From NCBI RefSeq assembly GCF_001311175.1, contig NZ_BBAI01000002.1, forward strand, positions 62,001 through 126,000: DNA of 64,000 nucleotides, read 5' to 3'. The notes under the pieces are model-generated. The model made no database searches. It was given only the letters and a program-made list of their open reading frames with translations, and was not told where the DNA came from. Source of the stretch: Lacticaseibacillus pantheris DSM 15945 = JCM 12539 = NBRC 106106. Its GTDB lineage: Bacteria; Bacillota; Bacilli; Lactobacillales; Lactobacillaceae. The translations under genes and the position numbers were made by a program. Shown in pieces: positions 41,490 through 53,344 of the stretch (positions are counted from its first letter, which is position 1; each line of letters begins with the position of its first letter).

Positions 41490-41880
41490 AGAGCGCAGCA
41501 GGCCGTTTATGCGGCGTCTTCTGGCCTGCGGAGCTCGTTTCCATACCTCACACTAACGCGTAAACAGCGCAGCATTTAACCACCAATTAATGAGCCCGCA
41601 CTTGGCCTTTTGGTGAGAGCGGGTTACGCGCAGTTTTCTGCCTTGCGGAGCTCGTTTTAGAGAGTGCAGCCCCGCGGTTAGAAACCAGAGTATAAGTAGT
41701 TACGAGCGAGAATCCCGCACTTAGATTCTTGATCGTAACTGCTTATACGTCGGTTTCTGCGGGGTGGAGCTCGTTTCCATACCTCGCACTAACGCGTAAA
41801 CAGGGCAGCATTTACCCACCAATTAATGAATGCCGGCACTTGACCTTTTACTGAGAGCGGCTCACACACAATCAGCCTCT
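41490..41880. repeat. Intergenic repeat array A between pcrA and ligA
   Basis: Begins at the base after the pcrA stop. It contains a short hairpin unit (GCAGGCC/GGCCTGC type, 41494-41535) and a 95-nt hairpin (41670-41764) closed by CCCCGC/GCGGGG with inner pairs AGAAACC/GGTTTCT, GTATAAG/CTTATAC, AGTTACGA/TCGTAACT and GAATC/GATTC. Two related spacer units are present, each running from CCATACCTC to ACCAATTAATG and on (41540-41657 and 41776-41870). Units end GGAGCTCGTTT. The same units recur at 58363-58830. No coding potential. Confidence 0.75.
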
Positions 41881-41908
41881 ACTTCAGTAATTCCTCACAT
41901 CAAATTAA

Positions 41909-44035
<2,127 letters not shown>

Positions 44036-44042
44036 GGCAATT

Positions 44043-45197
44043 ATGAAAAAGCTTGTAACTGTTGTGGGTGCCTGTGCCGCCGCTTTGCTGTTGGCAGCGT
44101 GTGGCAACCTCAGCTTTGATACGAATAGTAGTGGCTCGACCAGTTCAACCAAGACTTCCAGTTACACGACGACGGGGACGGCTAGCGACGACACGTACCA
44201 AAGTGTCATCGAGGGCGGTAAGTACAAGGTTTCCAAGTCGCGCGGACTGCAGCTGACGGAGAACACCCAGAACGACAACACCTACAACGTGCGGAGTATG
44301 GAAAATGGCTTGGTGGATTTGTCCAAGAAGCAGTTTTCCACGACGAAGTATCTGTTTGAGGAGGGTCAGTTACTGAGTACGAGCACGCTGGAAAATTGGC
44401 TGGGGCGTTACAGCAGCAGTAATAAGCTAGGGTTAAACCCAGAGGACAACGGCAAGACGGGTGAGAATGACCGGAACCCGATGTACCTACAGACCGTTTT
44501 GGAACAGGATTACATGTTGCAAAGTGGTAGTAAGCTCAAGCTGGGGGGTGTATCCGTTGCGTTGGGGATGAACTCCGTTGATTACTACACCAAGGAGAGT
44601 TACGGTGCCCAGTATTCGACAACGATTCCCACGGCTACTTTGACGGCTAAGGGCAAAGAGATGGCTTCCAAGGTTGTCGCCCGGTTACGGCAGAAGAGCA
44701 GTGTGGGCAACAGTACGCCGATTTTAATTGCTATCTATAAGGGCAACACGCAGGATGCGCTGGTTGGCGGCACGTTCGTCACGTACGCGGTCAGCAAGTC
44801 CGGTAACTCGATTGCCAGCTGGAACGATGTGAACGAAAAGAACGAGACGTTGCCGGTGGTGAACAACAAGACGCCGATTAATTCAACGGTATCGAATGAT
44901 TTCAACACCTTTGAGAGCAAGGTTAAGTCGTTCTTCCCGAAGCTGGCCGGGGTTACGGCCCAGGCGCACTACGAGAAGGGGCAACTGCAGGGCCTCAATA
45001 TTGACGTGACGACCCAGTTCTACGGGCAGACGGAAATCAATAGCTTCACGCAGTACGTGGTCACGGCCGCAAGCAAGTACCTGCCGTCCGACGCGGAGAT
45101 CCAGATTAACATCAAGTCGGTACAACAGATGGAAGCATTTGCGGAACGGAAATCGGGCTCCAAGTCGTTCTACACGCACGTGTTTAGTAGTTATTAA
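44043..45197 (+). CDS. camS: CamS-family lipoprotein
   Basis: CamS (sex-pheromone-precursor type) lipoprotein, conserved between ligA and gatCAB in lactobacilli. Signal peptide with lipobox LLLAACGN; the Cys is near residue 20. The mature part has a Ser/Thr linker and then the family domain: YQSVIEGGKYKVSKSRGL, LNPEDNGKTGENDRNPMYLQTVLEQDYM and SAEIQI-like sequence near the end. About 384 residues, intact. ATG 44043 is preferred over a longer in-frame start because of TTGAGGCAATT. Exported signal-peptide fragments act as pheromones in enterococci; no such role is shown here. Confidence 0.9.
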   Translation: MKKLVTVVGACAAALLLAACGNLSFDTNSSGSTSSTKTSSYTTTGTASDDTYQSVIEGGKYKVSKSRGLQLTENTQNDNTYNVRSMENGLVDLSKKQFSTTKYLFEEGQLLSTSTLENWLGRYSSSNKLGLNPEDNGKTGENDRNPMYLQTVLEQDYMLQSGSKLKLGGVSVALGMNSVDYYTKESYGAQYSTTIPTATLTAKGKEMASKVVARLRQKSSVGNSTPILIAIYKGNTQDALVGGTFVTYAVSKSGNSIASWNDVNEKNETLPVVNNKTPINSTVSNDFNTFESKVKSFFPKLAGVTAQAHYEKGQLQGLNIDVTTQFYGQTEINSFTQYVVTAASKYLPSDAEIQINIKSVQQMEAFAERKSGSKSFYTHVFSSY

Positions 45198-45237
45198 TGG
45201 GGATACCTTAAAGTACGGTTTTTCTCTAAATATTTAG

Positions 45238-45323
45238 GTTGGCGTGGTGGAGGCACACCCATCACGTCAACCGGCCGCCGAGGCACATTCAAACGGGTAT
45301 AACCGTGGTGCCTGTGGTAGAAT
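45238..45323 (+). promoter_or_regulatory. Tandem hairpins and extended -10 before gatCAB
   Basis: GGTTGGCGTGGTGG pairs with CCATCACGTCAACC (two G-U pairs) at about 45237-45276. A second hairpin AGGCAC/GTGCCT lies at about 45281-45313. AGGCAC also occurs in the loop of the first hairpin, so the GTGCCT strand has two possible partners. A TGGTAGAAT extended -10 is at 45315-45323. gatC starts 50 bases later. Confidence 0.45.
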
Positions 45324-45372
45324 TAGCTAGTTAGTAATATGGATGAATAAATGGGAAGTAGGTAATAGGTGC

Positions 45373-45669
45373 ATGATTACAAAGGAATCTGTAGCCCACG
45401 TAGCCGGATTAGCCAAGTTGCAGTTCACTGATGAGGAACTGCAACACTTTACCGGTCAACTGGACGAAATTCTGAACATGGTTGACCAGCTCAGCGAAGT
45501 TGACACTGAAGACGTGCCGGTCACCACCCAAAACGTGGTGCTCGAAAACGTTTTGCGTGCGGATGAAGCGACAATGGTGACGCCGCGAGCAGAATTGATG
45601 CGTAACGTACCAACCGAAAAGGACGGCCTCATTCAGGTGCCGGCCATCATTGACAAGGAGGAGGACTAG
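45373..45669 (+). CDS. gatC: Asp/Glu-tRNA amidotransferase subunit C
   Basis: Small subunit stabilising the GatCAB complex, which amidates Glu-tRNA(Gln) and Asp-tRNA(Asn). 98 residues: [20 protein letters not shown], then [19 protein letters not shown] and [16 protein letters not shown], all typical. ATG 45373 is chosen; the ATG at 45343 would add ten residues not usual for the family. First gene of gatCAB; three bases separate its stop from gatA. Confidence 0.95.
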   Translation: MITKESVAHVAGLAKLQFTDEELQHFTGQLDEILNMVDQLSEVDTEDVPVTTQNVVLENVLRADEATMVTPRAELMRNVPTEKDGLIQVPAIIDKEED

Positions 45670-45672
45670 CGC

Positions 45673-47130
45673 GTGGATTACTATAAGACCGATATTGAGC
45701 AGTTACACTCCGACTTGGTGGCTGGTAAAACGACCAGTGCTGACCTGACCGATGCCACGTTCAAAGCCATTGCGGCCAAGGACGACGACGTCCAGGCCTT
45801 TTTGGCGTTGAATGAAGAAACGGCCACTAAGGATGCCCAAGACCAGGACGCCCAGGGCATTGCCGCTGACGCGACTTTGGCCGGGATCCCGGTTGCCATC
45901 AAGGACAACATTGTCACGAAGGACCTGACGACAACGGCTGCTTCCAAGATGCTGGCCAACTTTGTACCCATTTACGATGCAACGGTAATTGAACGGCTGC
46001 GTCAGGCGGGGATGATTGTTGTTGGTAAGACCAACATGGATGAATTTGCCATGGGTTCTTCAACGGAAAATTCCGCCTTCAAAACCACTAAGAACGCGTG
46101 GGACCACACCAAGGTACCAGGTGGTTCTTCCGGTGGCTCCGCTGCGGCTGTCGCTTCCGGCGAAGTTTTGGTCGCTTTGGGTTCCGATACTGGTGGCTCA
46201 ATTCGCCAGCCAGCCGCGTTCAACGGTATTGTTGGTTTTAAGCCAACGTACGGTCGCGTGTCGCGCTGGGGCCTGATCGCCTTTGGCTCCAGCCTGGATG
46301 CCATTGGGACGTTGACGCGTTCCGTGCGTGATTCCGCGCACGTGATGAACGCCATCGTTGGCGCGGACGAACGCGATACGACGACCGTTCCCCGTGCGCA
46401 GGAAGACCTGGGTGCGAAGATTGGTCAGTCCATTAAGGGCATGAAGATTGCTTTGCCGAAGGAGTACCTGGGTGAAGGGGTCGATGCCGGCGTGCGCGAG
46501 CGCATCGAAGCTGCTGCTGAACAGTTTCGGGCAATGGGTGCAACTGTTGAGACGGTCAGCCTGCCACATACACAGTACGCGGTGCCGACTTACTACATCA
46601 TCGCTAGTTCAGAAGCTAGCTCGAACTTGCAGCGTTTTGACGGGATCCGTTACGGTTTCCGGGCCAAAGACGTGCAGTCACTCGAGTCGGTTTACGTGCG
46701 TTCCCGCTCCGAAGGCTTTGGCGACGAGGTCAAGCGGCGGATTATGCTCGGGACCTTCAGTCTGAGTGCTGGGTTCTACGATGCGTACTTTAAGAAGGCC
46801 GCACAGGTGCGGACCCTAATTAGCCGCGACTTTGAGGATGTCTTCAAGGATTACGACCTGGTGATGGGCCCAACCACACCGACGCCAGCTTTTGAAGTTG
46901 GCTCGAAGGTGACGGACCCGCTGACGATGTACATGAACGACATCTTGACGATTCCCGTCAACTTGGCTGGCCTACCAGCTGCGTCGATTAACGGTGGTTT
47001 TGTCGACGGTATGCCAATTGGCCTGCAACTGATTGGTAAGGCCTTTGATGAGGCCACGATTTACCAGGCAGCGGCTGCGTTTGAGGATGCTAACGACTAC
47101 AAGGACCAGACTCCAGGGGGGCAGAACTAA
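45673..47130 (+). CDS. gatA: Asp/Glu-tRNA amidotransferase subunit A
   Basis: Amidase subunit that releases ammonia from glutamine. The amidase signature with the Lys-Ser-Ser catalytic triad is visible: [14 protein letters not shown] (Lys), [17 protein letters not shown] (cis-Ser) and [16 protein letters not shown] (Ser nucleophile). [22 protein letters not shown] follows. 485 residues, intact. GTG 45673 follows AAGGAGGAGGAC. The stop overlaps the gatB ATG by one base. Confidence 0.97.
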   Translation: MDYYKTDIEQLHSDLVAGKTTSADLTDATFKAIAAKDDDVQAFLALNEETATKDAQDQDAQGIAADATLAGIPVAIKDNIVTKDLTTTAASKMLANFVPIYDATVIERLRQAGMIVVGKTNMDEFAMGSSTENSAFKTTKNAWDHTKVPGGSSGGSAAAVASGEVLVALGSDTGGSIRQPAAFNGIVGFKPTYGRVSRWGLIAFGSSLDAIGTLTRSVRDSAHVMNAIVGADERDTTTVPRAQEDLGAKIGQSIKGMKIALPKEYLGEGVDAGVRERIEAAAEQFRAMGATVETVSLPHTQYAVPTYYIIASSEASSNLQRFDGIRYGFRAKDVQSLESVYVRSRSEGFGDEVKRRIMLGTFSLSAGFYDAYFKKAAQVRTLISRDFEDVFKDYDLVMGPTTPTPAFEVGSKVTDPLTMYMNDILTIPVNLAGLPAASINGGFVDGMPIGLQLIGKAFDEATIYQAAAAFEDANDYKDQTPGGQN

Positions 47131-48557
47131 TGAACTTTGAAACCACCATTGGGCTCGAGGTCCACATTGAGTTGAAGACCAAGAGTAAGATGTACTCACC
47201 GTCACCGGTAACGTACGGTGCGGACCCTAACACCGCTACAAATGTCATTGACTGGGGGTACCCAGGGTACTACCGTCCGCAAACCGCGGGGCGTACTCAC
47301 TAGGAATCATGGTTGCGTTGGCCCTGCACGCCGACGTTACCCGCTTTACCCACTTTGACCGGAAGAACTATTTCTACGCCGATAACCCCAAAGCCTACCA
47401 AATCACCCAGTCCGAAACCCCGTTAGCCACCAATGGTTACGTGGAGATTGAGTGGATGGCAAGACTAAGAAGATTGGGATTGAGGAGCTGCACGTCGAAG
47501 AGGATGCGGGTAAGAACACGCATGCTGACGACGGTTATTCCTACGTTGACTTGAACCGGCAGGGGACACCTTTGATTGAAATCGTGTCGAAACCGGACAT
47601 CGAATCACCCGAAGAGGCGTACCAGTACCTTGAAACACTCCGTCAAATCGTGCAGTTTACCGGGGCTTCCGACGTGAAGATGGAGGAAGGTTCCATGCGT
47701 GCCGACTCTAACTTGTCGGTCCGGCCGATTGGGCAAAAGGAGTACGGTACCAAGACCGAAATCAAGAACGTGAACAGTTTTAACTACGTTCGGAGCGCGC
47801 TGGCCTTTGAACAGAAGCGTCAGATTGGCTTGCTGATGGCGGGCCAGACGATTCGTCCGGAGACTCGGCGTTGGGATGAACCTAGCAATCAACCATCCTG
47901 ATGCGGGTTAAGGAAGGTGCGGATGATTACCGTTACTTCCCTGAACCTGATCTGCCGCCAGTCGTGGTATCACAAGACTGGGTGGATGAGGTTGCCGCTA
48001 AATTACCAGAGGCACCCAAAGTCCGCCGGCAGCGGTACGTTCAAGAGTTGGGACTGCCCGAATACGATGCTGGTGTGCTGACTAACACCAAGGAAATGTC
48101 AGATTTCTTTGACCAGGTCGTGGCACTTGGTGCGGACGCTAAGCAAGCGTCCAACTACCTGATGGGTGACGTATCCGCCTACCTAAACGATCAGCAGGTG
48201 GAATTGCCCGACATTGCGTTGACGCCAGAGCACCTCGCAGCGATGATCAAGCTGATTACCGACGGGACAATCTCTAGCAAGATTGCCAAGAAGGTGATTG
48301 CGGAAATCATCAAGAACGATACCGACCCAGAGGCATGGGTGAAGGCTAAAGGCATGGTGCAGGAATCCGATCCTGCCGTGCTGACACCGATTATCACGGA
48401 CATCCTGGATGCCAATGAACAGAGTATCGAGGACTTCAAGAACGGTAAGGACCGTGCCATTGGGTTCTTGGTGGGTCAGATCATGAAGCAGACTCGTGGT
48501 AAGGCCAACCCTAAGGTCGTTAACCAGATTTTGATGAGTGAGATTAAGAAGCGCTAG
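47130..48557 (+). CDS. gatB: Asp/Glu-tRNA amidotransferase subunit B (three indels)
   Basis: Kinase-like subunit that phosphorylates misacylated tRNA before amidation and binds the tRNA through its YqeY tail. It starts [20 protein letters not shown] and continues [61 protein letters not shown] and [14 protein letters not shown]. Breaks are near 47270 (a G missing in CCAGGGGTA), near 47450 (a G missing) and near 47893 (an A missing). About 476 residues. Last gene of gatCAB; dagK follows after 61 bases. Confidence 0.96.
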
Positions 48558-48618
48558 CCGACGTGGATTACGATTGGAACCGCGTTGGTACCCGCAGTAA
48601 TTGTTGAGGAGGAGTCAC

Positions 48619-49656
48619 ATGCAGCCGCGTGCACGATTAATTTATAACCCGACCAGTGGTAACGAAGGTATGGGTAAATACGTTGCCGACATTTTGGACG
48701 TGATGGAGAGTGCCGGCTACGAGGCTTCGGCTTACCGGACGACACCCGCACCACTGTCGGCACGGGATGAAGCCGCCCGCGTGAGCAAGGCTGGCTTTGA
48801 CCTAGTGGTTGCCGCCGGTGGGGATGGCACCATCAACGAAGTGGTGAACGGGATTGCCCCGTGCAAGCACCGTCCCCGGATGGGTATCATTCCCGCCGGC
48901 ACCACTAACGATTACGCGCGGGCGCTTCACATCCCGCGGGAAGATCCGGTTGCCGCCGCCAAGGTGATTGCACGCGGTCAGACGCTACGCATGGACATCG
49001 GGAAGGCCAACGATAAGTACTTTATGAATATCGCTGGTGGTGGTTCATTGACCGAGTTAACCTACGGGGTGCCCAGCGAGTTCAAGTCCATCTTTGGCTA
49101 CCTCGCGTACCTAATCAAAGGTGCCGAAATGTTACCCGCCATGAAAAACGTGCCGATGCACATCAAGTTTGACGATGGTGAGTATGATGGGCAGGCGTCC
49201 ATGTTTTTGATTGGCTTGACCAACTCAATTGGTGGTTTCGAGCAGATTGTGCCTGACGCTGAATTGGGTGACGGTAAGTTCACCATGATTGTGGTTAAAA
49301 CCGCGAACTTGGGTGAAATTCTGAAGCTAATTGCCATGGTCTTCAACGGTGGTAAGCACGTGGACGATGACAATATCATCTACGCAAAGACGGCCAAAAT
49401 TGAGGCCACCCGCACTGATGGGGAGCCGTTGAAAATCAACCTGGACGGTGAGTATGGCGGTGATACGCCGATGACGTTCTTGAACTTGAGCCGCCATATC
49501 GAGATGTTCGCCAACGTGGATGATATTCCCGACGCCAACATTGCCCCGCAAAATCAGCTCTCACAAGAGGAGCTGATGAACGAGGTGGAACGCATCTCGG
49601 AACAGGATCTCAACGGTGACGGTACGATTGGCGGATCGGACGACGAGTTCAAGTAG
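48619..49656 (+). CDS. dagK: Diacylglycerol kinase (DgkB type) with EF-hand-like tail
   Basis: Soluble lipid kinase recycling diacylglycerol left by lipoteichoic-acid synthesis. The DAGK catalytic domain has ARLIYNPTSG, VVAAGGDGTINEVVNGI, MGIIPAGTTNDYARAL, GKANDKYFMNIAGGGSLTEL and FNLDGE-type INLDGEYGGDTP. ATG 48619 follows GAGGAGGAGTCAC. 345 residues. Unusual: the last 15 residues read DLNGDGTIGGSDDE, a good calcium-loop (EF-hand or dockerin-like) pattern, preceded by a short helix. Such a tail is not part of the core family. Confidence 0.93.
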   Translation: MQPRARLIYNPTSGNEGMGKYVADILDVMESAGYEASAYRTTPAPLSARDEAARVSKAGFDLVVAAGGDGTINEVVNGIAPCKHRPRMGIIPAGTTNDYARALHIPREDPVAAAKVIARGQTLRMDIGKANDKYFMNIAGGGSLTELTYGVPSEFKSIFGYLAYLIKGAEMLPAMKNVPMHIKFDDGEYDGQASMFLIGLTNSIGGFEQIVPDAELGDGKFTMIVVKTANLGEILKLIAMVFNGGKHVDDDNIIYAKTAKIEATRTDGEPLKINLDGEYGGDTPMTFLNLSRHIEMFANVDDIPDANIAPQNQLSQEELMNEVERISEQDLNGDGTIGGSDDEFK

Positions 49657-49841
49657 GCTAGTTGTTTGTGGCCGCATTATGGCGGTGACGGTGGCAGTAC
49701 GTTAACCGCGTTGTTGCCACCGGTAATTTAGTCAGTTAGTATTATCAATAGTTGATAAAGGAGTCGGGGCGATATTTCCGGCTCCTTTAGTCAGTATGTA
49801 AGCAATTGGTGTTAGTGCCCGTAGAAAGAGGTATTTCAATA
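49657..49841. other. Intergenic region dagK-rlmCD with two hairpins
   Basis: A hairpin GGTGGCA/TGCCACC at about 49689-49724 and a second, AAAGGAG(T)CGG/CCG(G)CTCCTTT, at about 49757-49789. The second may terminate dagK transcription, though there is no T run. A GAAAGAGG ribosome site precedes the rlmCD ATG. Confidence 0.45.
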
Positions 49842-51353
49842 ATGCAAACACCCGTAAAGAAGAACCAGGAAGTTAAGGTGACCGTCAGTGACCTATCGTA
49901 CGAGGGGATGGGGGTCGCCAAAGTTGACGGTTACCCGCTGTTCGTGGATAACGCGTTGCCGGGCGAGGAAGTATTAATCCACGTCACTAAGGCAAACAAA
50001 AACTATGGCTTTGCCTTCGTGAAGCAGTTTTACAAGGAATCACCCGACCGTGTGGCAGTGTCTAACCGCGTGTACGCGCAGACTGGCATTGCCCCACTGC
50101 AGCACCTGGCCTATCCTGCACAGTTGAAGTTCAAGCAAAATCAGATTGAGCAACTATTTAAGAAGTCGCATCTGGACATCCACGTAGCCCCGACTTTGGC
50201 AGCACCCATGCAGACCGGTTACCGCAACAAGGCGCAGATTCCGGTCCGCGAGGTTAACGGACAACTGGAGACCGGCTTCTACCGGCGGCGCAGTCACACT
50301 TTGATTCCCATCGAGGATTACTACATCCAAGATCCGGCCATTGACCAAACCGTTCTGGTTGTGCGTGACCTATTACGTCAGTACAACGTGCCGGCGTACG
50401 ACGAGGCCCACAACACGGGTGTGATTCGGCACGTGATGGTGCGGCGCGGGTATTACACCCACCAGACGATGGTGGTACTAATTACCCGGACGCGCGACCT
50501 ACCTCACGCTGATGAAATTGTGGCGGGCATTACTGCCGCCATTCCTGAGGTGTCGAGTATCGTGTTGAACATGAACCCGGATGCCACGAACGTTATCTTG
50601 GGTCGGCGTTCCCGGACCCTGTACGGCCACGATTACTTGGAAGACCAACTGCTGGGCAGTACGTTCCGTATTTCGGCGACCAGTTTTTACCAGGTCAATC
50701 CGCGACAAACCGAGAACCTTTACAAGCTGGCCGTGGACGCTGCTGGCTTAACGGGCAAAGAAGTTGTCATTGATGCGTACTCTGGTATCGGGACGATTAG
50801 CCTAACGATGGCCCGTCACGCGCAGCACGTCTATGGTGTTGAGGTGGTCCCGGCTGCAGTTGCTGATGCGCGGGTGAACGCAGAAATTAACGGTATCGAC
50901 AACGTCACCTTTGAACTAGGCAAAGCCGAAGACGTAATGCAGACGTGGCGTGAGAACGGTTTGGCCGCCGACGTGTTGATGGTTGACCCACCGCGCAAAG
51001 GTTTGGCGGGTGATTTTATTGATGCCGTGGGTGTAATGCTGCCCAAGAAGGTGGTCTACGTTTCGTGTAACCCGGCCACACTTGCCCGCGACATTGCTTT
51101 GCTGCAGGACTTTGGTTATCACGCCGAAGAAACCCAGCCGGTCGACATGTTCCCGCAAACCACCCACGTGGAAAGCGTGACGGTGTTGACGCGGGGTAGA
51201 TTCGTTGGTGGCAGGAGCGACGCTAAAACGGCGCTGTCTACTGTAAGCAACCTTGAATTATTAGGGGGCGGTTGTTGTGAAACGACTAGTGTGGATTATG
51301 CGCGGACTGGATGCCGTATTGGTGATAGTCGGTCTGGTGCTACTGGTGGTTAG
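49842..51353 (+). CDS. rlmCD: 23S rRNA (uracil-5-)-methyltransferase, RlmCD/RumA family
   Basis: SAM-dependent enzyme making 5-methyluridine in 23S rRNA (U747/U1939 in Gram-positives). An N-terminal TRAM domain (VTVSDLSYEGMGVAKVDGYPLFV) is followed by the catalytic domain: FRISATSFYQVNPRQTENLYKLA, VIDAYSGIGTISLTMA, YGVEVVPAAVADARVNAEIN, LMVDPPRKGL, YVSCNPATLARD (catalytic Cys), and HVESVTVLTRG. As printed the frame runs 50 codons beyond the family end, over the next gene. One more G at about 51195 would stop it at about 51199, the likely true end. Confidence 0.93.
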   Translation: MQTPVKKNQEVKVTVSDLSYEGMGVAKVDGYPLFVDNALPGEEVLIHVTKANKNYGFAFVKQFYKESPDRVAVSNRVYAQTGIAPLQHLAYPAQLKFKQNQIEQLFKKSHLDIHVAPTLAAPMQTGYRNKAQIPVREVNGQLETGFYRRRSHTLIPIEDYYIQDPAIDQTVLVVRDLLRQYNVPAYDEAHNTGVIRHVMVRRGYYTHQTMVVLITRTRDLPHADEIVAGITAAIPEVSSIVLNMNPDATNVILGRRSRTLYGHDYLEDQLLGSTFRISATSFYQVNPRQTENLYKLAVDAAGLTGKEVVIDAYSGIGTISLTMARHAQHVYGVEVVPAAVADARVNAEINGIDNVTFELGKAEDVMQTWRENGLAADVLMVDPPRKGLAGDFIDAVGVMLPKKVVYVSCNPATLARDIALLQDFGYHAEETQPVDMFPQTTHVESVTVLTRGRFVGGRSDAKTALSTVSNLELLGGGCCETTSVDYARTGCRIGDSRSGATGG

Positions 51354-51618
51354 CCACGGGCGGGTCGTGACGCACTGGAACGGTAATGGGGTAGTGGATG
51401 CCACGGGACCGCGGTACATGGTCTTTACCATTCCGGTAGTTTTGGTTGTATATGGCGAAGTCAGCCTGTGGCTCGCACGTCGTCGCCGCCGTGTTGACGG
51501 GCTTGAGGGCATTAACGTGATGTTGGCTAACGAATGGCGCTATGTTGGTGGTGCTGTTGTGCTGACCGTGGTTGGTTTGATTACCATGCCACTACAGGTT
51601 GGGCTCCACCTGTTTTAA
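51277..51618 (+). CDS. DUF1648-type small membrane protein
   Basis: 113 residues with three or four hydrophobic helices. The segment VVTHWNGNGVVDATGPRYMVFTIPVV matches the DUF1648 pattern found at the N-terminus of SdpI-like proteins (fixed His-x-Asn/Gly-x-Asp spacing). GTG 51277 follows TTAGGGGGCG. It ends shortly before a bidirectional terminator. Function unknown; SdpI relatives give immunity to a toxin, but this short form lacks the rest. Confidence 0.75.
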   Translation: MKRLVWIMRGLDAVLVIVGLVLLVVSHGRVVTHWNGNGVVDATGPRYMVFTIPVVLVVYGEVSLWLARRRRRVDGLEGINVMLANEWRYVGGAVVLTVVGLITMPLQVGLHLF

Positions 51619-51627
51619 CGGTGTAAT

Positions 51628-51685
51628 TAAAAAGTTCATTGCTTCTATCCGTTGCGTATGGCGGTCAGAAGTAATGAACTTTTTG
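51628..51685. terminator. Bidirectional terminator between DUF1648 and MFS genes
   Basis: AAAAAGTTCATTGCTTCT pairs with AGAAGTAATGAACTTTTT around a 20-base loop. Confidence 0.9.
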
Positions 51686-51709
51686 TTTGGTAATGATGCT
51701 GTGACGACG

Positions 51710-53127
51710 TTAAGCTGCGGCTTTGCCTAAGCGGTTGGTGAGAAACAGTGACGGTAGCATGAGCACTGCCGTGAAGATGACGGCCCATAGGAACCCCTGC
51801 TGGTAGCTCACCGCGATGTGGCTTAATGTGCGGCTGTGTTGGTTCTGAAAGTTGACCACGACCGTGGCGAGGACGGCGGAACCAAAGGCGCCACCAACAT
51901 TTTGCATTATCCGGGTAGCAATGGATACCTGCCCGGAAAGCTTTGGATCCGCCCCTACAAAGCGTCGGTCATTAGGGGACTGAGAATTGCGCCGGCACCA
52001 ATACCCCGGACGAAGAGGACGATGGTTAATAGCCAATAAGCGGTGTGTTGGTCAAAGTAGATAAAGGGCACAGACCCGACCATAGTGATGGCTAGGCCAC
52101 CAACTGCTACCCACCGTGCACCAATACGGTCGATCAATTGGCCAACCACTGGACGGGCGAGGAGCATACCGATCCCTTGTGGCAGTAATGATAGACCGGC
52201 GATGGCGACTGATTCTCCCCGTAAGTTTTGGAAGAATAGTGGCAATAAGAGCATCGGGCCGTTGGTAACGATACCTGCAATGAATAATCCCAGCATTGAA
52301 GCTGAGAAGTTGATGTGGTGAAAAAGTGATAGTGGAACCACTGCACTAGTTGGTCGTAACCACGCGTAAATAACGTACGCGGCCGCGAGTGCGATCCCAA
52401 TTAACACGTAGGTAAGGGTTGTGCTATTGGTCAGGTTAGCTTTTTGACTTGCCTGGACAATACCGTAGATAATGCTGGCGGACATCAACGACAGTAGCGT
52501 AACACCGATCCAATCAAACCGGGAGTGTGGGTTTTTGGGTGTCATCTGGGGAAGACGGAACCAGATAAGGGTGACCGCAATTATTACTACGGGGATGTTA
52601 ACAAAGAAGATCCAGCGCCAGTTAAGGTACTGGACAATCAGACCACCAACCACCGGACCAACGATTGGGCCGAGCATAATCGGTAACCCCACAATGGCCA
52701 TAAGCCGCCCCATAGCTCCTGATCCCGCGACGTCAACTAGTAGTGTAGTTAGAAGTGGGGTGATGAGTCCGGCACCAAAGCCCTGAAATAAGCGGAATGT
52801 AATTAAACTGGTGATGTTCCAGGACAGCGCCGCACCCAGTGACATCACACCAAAGATAATTTCAGCAATCAAGAATACGGTTTTGCCACCAAACCGGTCG
52901 TTCAGCCAACCAGTGAAGGGGACCGCCACCACCATGGCGAGCATGTAACCCGTTACGACCCACTGAACGGTGTCGAGACCGGTGTTGAAGCTACGAGCCA
53001 GGTGATCAAGTGCAATGTTGACCATGGTTGAATCTAATAAGGGAGCGATGGCCCCCAGTACAATAATCCATGCTTGATTCACTACTGATCGTGGCAGTGC
53101 GTTTGTTTTGGTAGTTCTTGCAGTCAT
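51710..53127 (-). CDS. MFS drug exporter, DHA2 (EmrB/QacA) type (one indel)
   Basis: Proton-driven multidrug transporter with 14 predicted helices. It has the DHA2 motif D1 LDSTMVNIALDHLARSF, motif A GWLNDRFGGKTVFL, motif B ITFRLFQGFGAG, and motif C GPIVGPVVGGLIVQYLNWRW. Near the C-terminus GAGAILSPLMTDAL is followed by a break at about 51958, then VSIATRIMQNVGGAFGSAV. About 470 residues. ATG (53125-53127) has GAGGAGGCCATT upstream. Divergent from a TetR regulator that probably controls it. Confidence 0.92.
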
Positions 53128-53148
53128 ATGTTAATGGCCTCCTCAAAT

Positions 53149-53188
53149 AAGGTACTTTAGTTTCTAAAATTGGGTACTCGAGTACCTT
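53149..53188. promoter_or_regulatory. Probable TetR-family operator
   Basis: A perfect 14-bp palindrome GGTACTCGAGTACC (53173-53186) extended by TT, plus an isolated half site AAGGTACT (53149-53156). Both lie in the divergent gap between the MFS gene and the TetR-type gene. Confidence 0.6.
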
Positions 53189-53344
53189 AAACCTACGTTA
53201 AAAGAAAGTCAACCGTAATTGAGGTCGGGATTACTTTGTTGGTATTGGTGAGCAGTCTGCCAGTTACATGGCGAACGGTGAAACTAACGCTAGGAGTGGA
53301 AACGTATGGTAAAATTATCTGGAATCATTACGGGGGGCGGTTGA

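Noticed and set aside
41490-41880. Possible CRISPR array
   Set aside because: Units are long, hairpin-forming and few, spacers are themselves conserved, and no cas gene is present.
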